Notes under the pieces: generated by a model | The model's database searches: none | The model's input: only the letters and a program-made list of their open reading frames with translations | What the model was told of the DNA's origin: nothing | Program-made: the position numbers and the translations under genes | Shown here: piece by piece, positions 11,001 to 21,274 of the stretch | Layout: every line of letters begins with the position of its first letter | Position numbering within the stretch: the first letter of the stretch is position 1 | From: Angomonas deanei | Taxonomy: Eukaryota; Euglenozoa; Kinetoplastea; Trypanosomatida; Trypanosomatidae | Assembly (NCBI GenBank): GCA_903995115.1 | Contig: LR877146.1 | Location: 806,001 to 870,000 of the forward strand | Reading direction: 5' to 3' | Length of the DNA stretch: 64,000 bases

Positions 11001-12285
11001 CAAACCAGAAAATATTCTCCTCACGTGGGATTATCATCTCAAGTTGGGCGATTTCGGTGCTGGCTGCTTTCTCGGGGACGACACCGCCAACACCTTCACC
11101 GGTTCCCCGTCGTATATGGCGCCGGAAGTCGTCCTGGAGAGCAAGGCCGGCCCCTACAGCGACCTGTGGTCCCTCGGCTGTGTGCTTTACGAGTTGTTAG
11201 AAGGGAAACCACTTTTCACTGGGGCGACGGACTACCTGGTGCTACAGGAGGTGAAGAAGTTCCGGCCGGAGAGTCTGCAGTTCTCGGAAGGGGTCTCCGA
11301 GGCCGGCCAGTCGCTGGTGCGCGCCCTCCTGCAGGTGGATCCGGAGAAGCGGTTAGGCAGTCAGCAGAACTTTGACGCACTAAAGCAACACCCCTTCTTT
11401 CACGAGGTGGACTGGGACTGTGTCCTGCAGACCACGAACATTACCACCCGTAACACCGACTACACCACCGAGCTGTTAGAATACCTGCATCCCTCGGAGC
11501 GGGTAGAGTTCTGCTCGCCCGTGGAGGTGGAGGCGTGCCCGGTTAGTATTCCGTTTCGCGATAATGAGGAGGCCATGATGGTGTTGGTATTAACCGACGC
11601 CGGGCGGCTGTTCGTCGTGAACCCTGCGGAGGAGGACCCCGCGCTTGTCGTGCCGTGGGAGGCAGAACTGCGGGTGACAGTGCGCAGCGCGGATCGCTTC
11701 ACCCTCAGCGTCCCTGACGTCCGGGGGAAGTTTGTACTGAAAGACGTCAACCGTCGCGCGGACTTGTGGGGCCTGAAACTAGGCGAGGCGGTCGCCAAGG
11801 CAAAAAAAGAAAAGTTGTGCCCCAAGCCTGCCGGTGGGGTCCCGTCGATGGCCTTTCACCTTCCGCTGAACCGCGTCCCCTCCGCCCAAGGCACCTTACT
11901 CAACCACCTCCGCTCCACGCCACGCTCCAGCCGGCCCGCCACCAAAGGGACCCCCACCATGACCGTGACGATTGCCTCCCGCACCGGCAAGCTCGAGGGG
12001 AGCAGCTCCCAGTCCTGCAGCCTGGTGGACAGCTACACGGGAAACAGCCTAGGGACCCCGCGACTGTTCACCCCTAATACCGCCGTGGGCAGCGGCCACA
12101 GCAGCGGCGGGGAGGGGAAGGGGACGAAGTCGTCCACTGCCACCCGTCCTCGCAGTTTTAGCATGAAGAGTATCATGAGTAACTACACCAACCACCACAA
12201 CTCGCTGAACCAGAAGGAGGAGAATACAACAGGACAGACGGGGGAAGGAGAAAAGAAGACAAGACCGTTGAGCGGTATTAAGTAG
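8064..12285 (+). CDS. PDK1-like AGC protein kinase with PH domain (split by one frame change)
   Basis: Phosphoinositide-dependent kinase type. Two adjoining frames: 8064-8690 (208 Ser/Pro-rich residues) and 8671-12285. The second has no ATG before its kinase motifs, so the first almost surely supplies the N-terminus; one surplus C in CCCCC at 8677-8681 would explain the break. Counting residues from 8767: glycine loop GKGAFG at 34-39, VAVK lysine at 591, HKD at 742-744 (HRD in most kinases), DFG at 762-764, APE at 785-787. About 550 Ser/Asn-rich residues separate the glycine loop from the lysine, and ~45 more lie before HKD. A PDK1-type PH domain follows at ~925-1015 (VNPAEEDPALVVPWEAELRV), then a Ser/Thr-rich tail. 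Expected role: phosphorylating activation loops of other AGC kinases at membranes. Family assignment is firm; membrane lipid binding is inferred. Confidence 0.8.
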
Positions 12286-12911
12286 GAAAGAATTGTTTTT
12301 ATATTATATTTCTTTTTCGTTATATATTTTCTCCCTTTTTTTTTTTTTTGAGTGATTCCCTATATTCGAAAAAAAGAAAAAAAAAAAGAAAAACCCATTA
12401 CCACACATGTATTTACTTCTTTTGTAAAAACGAATACATGTACATAAAAAAAGTTTTTACTAATATTTGATCCGTCTTCCAAATCATACACTTTTTATTT
12501 GCTTTTTCCTTTTTTTTTTTTTTTGAGTTTCGTTGATCTTTTTTTTTTTTTTATTTTGTTATTCCATACTTTACTACTTTTTTTTTTTTAATAATTATTC
12601 TTTTTTTTTTTCCTTCTTGCTACCGACTCTGAATGTGAACCTTCAATCGCACTGAAAAAATATATATATATAAAAATTATAATCGTTGTATAGTAACGTT
12701 TTGAATAATCTTAACCACAAAAGAATCTATATTAAAAAAATAAAAATAAATACGATGTGAAAAACAACATTTGAAGAGAGGTACGAACGGAATCATTTCT
12801 CTTTTGGTCGAACAACGTTTTCTCTCTCACTTTTATATTCTTCCCAGTAGTACTGTTGATTTGTTTTTTCTTTTCCTAGTTTTCCTTTTTTTTTTTTTTC
12901 TTACACCAGCC
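12286..12911. other. T-rich intergenic region with splice-acceptor-like end
   Basis: A and T homopolymers throughout. It ends with a strong pyrimidine tract (about 12862-12903) and the sequence ACACCAGCC directly before ATG 12912. If that AG is used, the 5' UTR would be only about two bases plus the spliced leader. No gene seen. Confidence 0.55.
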
Positions 12912-14714
12912 ATGGGTGCCGCGCCGAGTGCGGAGTTACTCCAACAAGCGCCCTTCAAACCCCCCAAAGGTGGTGGCGCCCGTCAGATCGCTCTTCTTCC
13001 TTTCACCAAAGAATATTTTCCCCTCCGCCGACAGTATTCTTCTTTGGTCAGCTCTACGAGGCCCGCATGGACCCCAGCGTGCGTTATTATATGCGCCATG
13101 AAGGAGACTCTGGCAGCCGCCTCGACCGTGTCCCACCGCCACGGCTGACCAAGGAGGAGTTGTACACGTGGTACTTTGAGTCGAGCAGCAGCAGCATCAC
13201 CCGCTACAAGACCAACGCGGAACTGCGGGAGGAGGTAGAGAGGGGCAACGGCCACCGCGTGCGCCCTGTGCCGTGCGCGGTCGTGTTCCTCTATGAGGGG
13301 ACCAACCACCTTCCGGAGGGGAGCGTGCGACTGGCAGGACGGGAAGAGATTTATGTCAAAGTTATTGGCGGTGTAGGGGACGTGGACCCGTCGGTCTACC
13401 ACTCCCTAGGGAAACCGCTGGGGGAGTACGCGGAACTCAATATTCGCATGTTTATTACCAAAAGTGCGGGGGACCACAATATGGCGCGGGTGGTGCTGCT
13501 GGCGGCGTACATTTTTGTCTATCAGTGTAAGGATGTGATTGGCCTGTCGGAGCTGCCCGCCGTGCCGGCGACGTTTGCGACCCCTAAAACCAACATTCCC
13601 TTTTTGTGTTTCCTGCGGGAGTTGCGGGACCGGACGGCGGCGACGCTAGAGGCCCCGGAGTCCCCACCGCTCTCCGTCGACCAGACCTACGTCTACGGCC
13701 ACTGCAGCGCCAACTACCTTCGCAAAATCTACATGGCCTTCTACGAACATTACATTGACTACATTGAGAACCGCATCCAGCAGCGGGCGGCCAAGCAGCA
13801 ACAGCAGCAGTCCCTTCCGAATAATAATAGTCTCGCCGGCAGCATACGGACCGGCAGCCTCACCAGCCACCCCTCCGACTCGGATTTCAATGCCAATAAT
13901 AATAATAATAACAATAATTCTAGCACGCACACCCCTCGGTCGGATGTCTTCCCCATCACCCCCCGTGGTCGCACGACGCTCCTCTCCAGCGGGGCGAAGG
14001 CAAAAGTACGGTATGTCGTCAAGGGGTACATCAACACCCCTCAGGTCACCCTCTCCGCCCTGAGTGGTCGACCGCATGAGGTCTACGTGGTGTGCGTGGA
14101 CAGTACGGTACGCGTGATAGAGGGAGAAGTATCCCCGGACCGACCAGACACCGCGGCCCCCGTCCCCTGTCGTCACCCGCCCCCGCCACGCAGCTCACAG
14201 CAACACGCACCGCCGCCAACCGTCCTGACCGAAATCCCAGACGATGGAGAGATCGAAGTAGACCGCTTCGTCGTCTGTCGGGGCGATATTTTATCGTTTA
14301 AGGAACCCTTTTCTTTTCCTTCCTCCGATGAGGATGACGACAGCATGGCGAACGTCGAGGATACCGTCAAGGAAAATAACAATCAGAATAATAACAATAA
14401 TGCGTGGTCGACCCCTCACAAAGGCCGCTGGACGGTAGACCCGCACGTCTTTCTCGAAAGTGTCTTACTCTCGTTAGTCCGCGATGAGTGCCGTAACGCC
14501 AGGGAGGCGGAGGAGACCGACGAGGGTTGGGTCCGACTGGAGGAGGGCGAAGTGAATCATCATCACATCACCAATACTAATAATGGGGAAGAAATCGATG
14601 AACACCCACAGTTGGCCCACTCCGGTTCTTTTTACGTATGGCGGTTTAAGAGAGGGCGAAGAAATTTTTTATTACGGGACGGTACCCAAATTTGCGAATC
14701 CCACTCGAAAACGA

Positions 14715-14757
<43 letters not shown>

Positions 14758-15046
14758 TAAGTAATGGAATGAACGATGAGGTGGAGAGTGTCAGTATGCC
14801 ATTACCCTTTAACCCGAATATTGAAAATAATAATAATAATAATAACAATAACAATATGGGGAAGCGCCATGCGTCGTCTTCTTCATTGTTTAATAATAGT
14901 GGCACCAACAATAATAATAATAATTATAATGCCTATATCCATTCGGTTTCGTCCACTCCATCGAATGCGAATTATAATCTCAACCTGATAATAATAATAA
15001 TAATAATAATGTGATTTCCGGTGGTGGTGTCTTTCCTCCTTTTGTC

Positions 15047-15077
<31 letters not shown>

Positions 15078-15402
15078 TGACTTTGAATCAAAATAACAAT
15101 AACAGTAATGGAAACGGGGTTTATTTTAATAATAATAATAATACTTTTGGTAATTTCGGAGTACCAAACGGCAATAATAATAATAATAATAATAATAACA
15201 GTAATGCCAATTTTGCGATGATCAATGGGAATATGGTATTATTAAATAATAACAATAATAATAATAATGGAAATTTGATGATGGGCCCTAACGGACAAGT
15301 TCAATTTGTAAATAATAATAATAATTCTTATTTTCCAGGAAATAATAATAATAATAATAACCATCCCGTCAGTCCTAGCAGTGCCCCACCTCCTCCCATC
15401 CC

Positions 15403-15437
<35 letters not shown>

Positions 15438-15949
15438 CTGTCATGTATACCGTCATCAACGGCCAGGCCTACATCCTTACCCCTGTGAGTACCATCAATA
15501 ATAATAATAATAATAATAATAATAACGTAGGAAACCCTCTTCCCATCCCTAATAATAACAATAATAGTAATAATATGAATAATAACTTTACACCTCCAGT
15601 GATGTTTAATAATAATAATAATAATGGAAATAATAATAATAATTTTTCAAATTTCGTTCCCAATAATAATAATAATAATAATAATAATAATCGGTTTAGT
15701 GATCCTCATGGTGACTTTGTCGCGCACTTTCCCTCTTCTCAATTACCTCAAAATAATAATAATAGTATGAATCAAAATAATAATAATAATAATTTTTATC
15801 CTTATACGAATGCATTTGGTCATAATAATAATCATCAAAATCAAAATAGTAATCATAATAGGAGTGAATGGACGGTGATGGAAAGTACAAATAATAATAA
15901 TAATAGCGCAGCGACTATTTTCGGAGGAAATAGTGTTTTTTCCCTTTAA
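12912..15949 (+). CDS. MGPS family member 1 (frame-disrupted, Asn-rich tail)
   Basis: Unrecognised family. Starts MGAAPSAELL, fitting the N-myristoylation consensus (G2, S6). Conserved blocks in order: ARQIALLPFTKEYFP (frame from 12912), QLYEARMDPSVRYY and most of the core (frame 13067-14719) with VPCAVVFLYE, MFITKSAGDHN, TNIPFLCFLRELR, FVVCRGDILSF and ECRNAREAEETDEGWV, then EEIFYYGTVPKFANPTRKR (frame 14583-15014). An Asn-run tail ends at 15949. The same blocks occur in one frame in the paralogues, so reading here needs about four single-base frame changes: near 13020 and 13045, around 14650, and near 14990. Either the assembly has indels or the gene is decaying. A GTG, not ATG, opens the last piece, confirming it is not a separate gene. 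Confidence 0.6.
14716..14756 (+). repeat. (AAT)n microsatellite inside coding sequence
   Basis: An uninterrupted AAT tract coding Asn immediately after the conserved FANPTRKR block of MGPS 1. It is one of many such tracts between 13890 and 15900 and is a likely site of length variation. Confidence 0.85.
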
Positions 15950-16708
15950 CGTTTTGAACTTTTTTTTTTTTTTTTTGAATGATAACAAAAATTTACATTA
16001 AAAAAAAAAAATAATGCTGAAAAAAAAAGAATTATATATATTTCACGTAATAATATAGTTTTTTTTTTGGTCTTTTCTATTTTCATTCGATGTTTTTTTT
16101 TTTTTTCCTTTTTTTGTGTGTGTGAGAGAAATAAACGATTCACAATTATCGTTACGTACTATATTTCCTTCGCACAAAATAAATAAATAAATAAATAAAT
16201 AAATGTTGAGTATTAATTTGCAAAAATGATATTTTACTGTTTTTTGTTTTTATACTGTTTTTTTTTTTTTGTTGTTGATCGCTTTTATACTAATCTCCAT
16301 AATACATTAAATATTTGCAAAAAGACATCTTTTTTTTTTTTTCATGTTTCTGTTCTTTGTTGTTGTTACATATTGTCGTCGATTTCATAATTCTTATGAC
16401 TTCTATTATCTTTCTCTTTTGTTTTTACTTTTATAGCTCAAATAGGGGAAATCGAAAGAGGGAAATAAATAATAGTATTAAGAAATAAAAAAAAAAGAAC
16501 AACCTAAAAATTTTTTTTTTTTTTTTGTTTCTCCTTTTTTTCAGAAATTAATATTTCCTATAGTGTGTGTGTGTTAACCCTCTTTTACATTACCTTTTAC
16601 ACATTTACATAAATAATAAAAAAAAAAGTATACATATTTCCCCTTTCATAAACCAACAACAACAAAAACAATAATAATTTTCTTTCATTTGATATTATTA
16701 TTTTTATT
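15950..16708. other. T-rich intergenic region with (AAAT)n
   Basis: Poly-T tracts and a tetranucleotide AAAT/AATA repeat at about 16175-16204. No gene or RNA recognised. The closest A/T-rich stretch before ATG 16709 contains no strong pyrimidine tract; the nearest T-rich stretches with AG are further upstream. Confidence 0.5.
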
Positions 16709-18893
16709 ATGGGTGCCGTGCCGAGCGCAGAGTCCTCCACCGCCACCCTCTCCCAGTGCCCCTCGTATGGCCAGCGGCAGCACATTATCTTAATCCCCCT
16801 GGTCCCCCACTTCTTTCCAGACGCGACTTGCCCCTTGTTTCAGCAATTGTACGAGGCGCGACGGGACCCGGCGGTACGGTATTATCATTACTTAACAGAG
16901 GCTACACTGGACCCAGCAGAAATACGCTCCAAGCAGGAAAAGATAAACGATAATCTCAGTAACAATTCTAATCCCAATGAGGAGGAGCCGCTGCTGCTCC
17001 CGGTGGACTGTCCGCCGCCAGAGGTGTTCCCCACCTTACCCCTCACGCCACAAGAGTTGTACGACCTCTACATGACGCAGTGCCAGCAGCGCACCTACGA
17101 GACCGATTGGGAGATGCTTTCTGCGTTTCAGAAAGAAGAGAAGCATCAGATACGACCTCTGCCGTGTGCGGTAGCATTTTTATATCAGCGGAAAAATAAC
17201 GGACCAGCGAAGAAAGAAGGGGAAGAGCCAAATGAGGAAGAACATAACGAGGAAAATGAAAATCAGTCCAATAATAATAATAAAGTGCCAGAGGATTGTG
17301 TCGAGGTGCAGGACTGTTACGTGAAGGTGACGGGGCTGCTCGGTGACACCAGTCTGTTTTTTCAAAACAAGAACACCAGCGATAACATAAAAACCGACAT
17401 GGAGCTCAGTTTGTATCTCACCAAGTCCGCCGGCGATCACAACCGCACACATGTCCTGCTGTCGGCCATCTACACCTATGCGGAGCAGTGGCAGCGGGCG
17501 GTGCAGAACTGCCTCTACAACCACCCCAGCGATACCAACGAGGACAACAAGATGAAGGAGCTGCTCGTGTCGATGCTGCCAACGGTGGATGTGACGTGGA
17601 CGTCCAAGACACCTTCGGAGAGTAAAACGGAATCGACGCTGACGTGGGTGCCGCCACCACTGCCGCGTATCTTTATGCGTGCCCGACGGACCAACGTTCC
17701 CTTCTTGTGTTTTTCCCGCGAAGTACGCAATATTTTGCTAAGTATGCACTTGAGTCACAACAATCGGAACAATAACAATAACGAATACAATAAGGAAGTG
17801 TTGGGAGAGATGGATATGTGGCTACAGGATGTGGAAACAACGGCACAGCATCATCATAATACGACCGAATCCTTTTTGTATGTACACGTCCCAGAAAAGG
17901 TGGGGAACGCCCTCGTCCGCTTCGTCATGAACTGCCTACTGCGGCACACCTCACCCCTGGAGAACTTACGGGACAGTCATAATCACAATCATGAACATCA
18001 CACCAACGAGGTCATTGCCCCTTTCCGTCTGCCGGATGCCCCCATGATTGTCGAGGAGTGGCGCAGGGAGTACACCGTCAACGATTTGAAACGAATCCAC
18101 CCACAGTATTTGCGAGATTATTTGTACTTTGTGGTACGTCCCACCCGACGGCGGGCCGCCACGCTGGCGGTGCAGGAGTGGTTGGAGAGTGGTGGTGAAA
18201 TAATCGCCGATGACACCACCGCCGACTTTCTAGCGCTCTTGAAATCCGAAAAAGAGAAGAAAGAGTCGTCGGTTTGCTTGCCGAGTAACATTATGCTCTG
18301 TTTCGACCCGCTGGATAAGGACACCCCAGTGAGCCAGCGCCCGCTCTTTCTGCGTCAGCTCCCTCTGGAGGAGCTCCTGCTGGGCGAGTTGGGCGATGCC
18401 TGCAAGGTCGCACGAGAGGCCACCGCCACGGACCCCAGCTGGGTCCGTGATGCCTCCTATGCCACCGCGCAGCAGAGGAGGAGGAGGAGGAAGAGAGCCC
18501 AGCCCTGCACGTCCGTCAGCCCTCCTTCCTGCCACGGCCGGAGGAAGGGTTAGACATTGTGGGGGAGGGGGGCTGCTGCCTCTGGCGGGTACAGCTCTCC
18601 CACGGCCGTCAGCGGGTTGTCGCGGTGACACCGTTTTTTCTCAAGGTGCATAAAAAAAAGCAGTCCAAGAAGCGGAAAGTGAAGAATACAGCGGCGATTG
18701 GGACCGCGGGGGTGTTTTATAATAATGTAGAACAAAAGGAAGAGGAAAAGACCGTAGTGGAGGAGAAACCTCACAAGGAGAACCATCCAGCAACTACTGT
18801 CACTGAAACTATGAAGGAGAAAAAGGAAGAAGAAAAGAAGGAAACCACAAAGACCATAGAGAACACGACGCCGCCTCGCGCCACCACCAACCC

Positions 18894-18924
<31 letters not shown>

Positions 18925-20211
18925 CAGAGTAGCAATAACAATAAGGTAGAGGAAGGCACACCGTCTGCGGCCACAGCGGTAAAGGCACCGGAGCCACTCT
19001 ACCCGCCATCCCCCCGTGAGGCAGCTTTACAGAATAATAATCATCATCACAATGGCGGAGGGTATCCACTAGCGGTGCCACGAAGTAAACAAATGCAACA
19101 ACAGACATCTTCCGCTAATCCTAATACTAATCATTACAATCATCATCCACAGAATATCCATTACAGTGCGAACGCCGTCAATCTTTCCATTCCGCCCCCC
19201 TATCCGACGCCGAATAGTGGTCCCTGCGCCCACTGCGGCCACTGCGCCCACTGCGGTCAGCCGAACACGACCATGCCGTATCCCTACTACTCCCCGTACT
19301 ACACCCCTCCCCCGGTAGCAGCCCACCACACCCCACCACCACCTCACAATCCTCATCATAATGGGCATTATAACTATGAACAACATGCAGCCGCCTTTGG
19401 GCACACCATGTGGGCCGTGAATCACTCTAGCGGTGGTTCCTCCCCTTCGCCCAGTGCCTATCCCAACTACACCGATCCCTATAATAATAATAATAATGTG
19501 CGAGGGTACCCTGTGTATGTCCGCAGCTCACCCCCCAAGGAGGAGGACAGCGCCCCGCACCCACCGCATGCTCATACGCATGACCCCTACCACGACGATC
19601 TCACCTCGCCCACCTACAACAATAATAATCATAATAACGGAAGGGATGAACAAGAGTCCAGCGCCCTGCCGATGCCGTCCTTTCCCCAGTTTGACACGAC
19701 CTCTCCCACCACCTCCCACCCCACCGGGGATTTCATTCACAGTATCGCCAGCCTCCCCCACGAGCGGCACGTCAGCTTCGACCAGCCGCACAACGCCAGC
19801 AGCAGCAAGCAGTTGTACTTTACACCGGAGGTACTACAGTCCCATCCCTCTCTCAGTCAGCCCAGCCTGCCCCCAGGCGCCACGTCGCCCAGCGGCAGCA
19901 GTGTCAACGTCACCGTGCGGGTGAAGCATCACGGCGGACTGGCGGGGAGTATCCGCAGCGGCGACGAAGGCAGCCACTCCCTCCGCTTTTCCATTTCTCA
20001 CCCCGCCAACAGTCATCACAACAATCCGCACAATACTACTAGTGAGCCGCCCTCGCTACCGGTGTCGCACCATCATCGGCGGGTCCTTAGCATACAGAGC
20101 GGGGAGACAGGGTCTAGCACCGCGAGTGGCACCCGTCGGCGGGAAAAGAAGAAGAAGACCTTCACGTGGGACTGGCGGCAGGGAGAGGTGGATGTAGATG
20201 AGGATGAGTAA
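16709..20211 (+). CDS. MGPS family member 2 (one frame break; His/Pro/Asn-rich tail)
   Basis: First part 16709-18553 (614 aa): MGAVPSAESS start of the myristoylation type, then RQHIILIPLVPHFFPD at ~23-38, LFQQLYEARRDPAVRYY, LPCAVAFLYQRK, LYLTKSAGDHNRTHVLLSA, TNVPFLCFSREVR, IMLCFDP and DACKVAREATATDPSWV. The frame then runs off at a GAG/AGG repeat (18475-18500). Lacking one base there, it would continue into the frame that ends at 20211, which carries GGCCLWRVQLSHGR and a long tail. That tail is rich in Lys/Glu, Asn runs, His and Pro, with a Cys/His motif CAHCGHCAHCGQ near 19228-19263. The second piece has no ATG at its beginning (18559 is GTG), which supports one gene. Function unknown; membrane attachment through myristate is inferred. 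Confidence 0.62.
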
Positions 20212-21274
20212 TGCTCATAATTATTATTATAATTTTTGCTTTATATATAGGATTGTGATTAGTATCGTTTGTTTTTTTTTTTTTGGGTGGGGGCGTTAAA
20301 AAGAGTGAATAGAAAAAATGCAGAAATAATCAAAAGAAAAGGTGAGATGCAGGACGTCGTCCCTTTTTTTTTTTTGTTTGTTTTTGCTTTTTTTTTTTTT
20401 TGATTAGGATTGTAGAAATACCCTTACTTACCCGTTTTTTTTTTTTTTCGCTGTGTTTCTCGTGTCACAAAAATGAGAATTGTTGTTTTATCGACCTCTT
20501 TTTTTTTTTTTTTTTAGTATTGAATAATTTCTGGCGATTTAGTAGACAAACAACGGAAACGTAAAAAAAATATAATTGCACATAAAACAATATAAATAAT
20601 ATATATAAACAAAGAATAAGATGTAAAAAAAAACAAAAAAAGAAAAAAATTAATGGAATTTAATAATGAAGTCCGAGGTAATAGCACTTGTTATTAATGC
20701 TTAAAAAAAAAAAAAAACCTGACCCTAATGCTTTTACATTTCGATTTTTTTGTTTTGCGTCATTTTTTTTTTTTTTTTCAGTGTGCTATCCTTTTTTTTC
20801 TTTTTTAACCGTTGAATTTGCTTTCGTATAAACAATATTCAAAATTATCAAGTATAACAAAGAACGAAAAAAGAAAAGAGAAAACTTAAAAAATAAAAAA
20901 AGCAACGTTGAGTCTTTTTTTGTTTTGTTTTTTATTTTACTGCACCAAAACTATTAACCAAAAGTAACTTTTTTTTTTTTTTTCGAATATTCCTTTTTTT
21001 TTTTCTTCTTCCCTTGTGAATTACTACTCCACAAATCAATAAAAATACAAATAATTCCCCACAAACAAACAAATATTCGCTTCTTTGATGTGCAATGAGT
21101 TGTGCGTATCGCATGTGAATGAATGTTTTCTTTCTCTCTCCTTTTTTTAAAAGCTATTTTTAAAAACGTATAACATTTTTTTAACATAAATCCAAAAAAA
21201 CAACAAAACAATCAAAAACAAAAATAAATTAGTCATTAAAAATCCGTCCATCATTTTTTAATCTTTTTTTCGTC
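20212..21274. other. T-rich intergenic region
   Basis: About 1.06 kb of A/T homopolymers (T runs near 20270, 20390, 20440, 20500 and 20767). Small frames are low-complexity Lys/Phe peptides. Nothing else recognised. Confidence 0.6.

Noticed and set aside
8767-12285. Kinase frame starting at 8767 as a complete gene
   Set aside because: 8767 is GTG, not ATG; eukaryotic initiation there is unlikely, and the preceding frame fits as the N-terminus.
18559-20211. Separate gene starting at 18559
   Set aside because: It starts with GTG and carries the family block expected after the MGPS 2 core.
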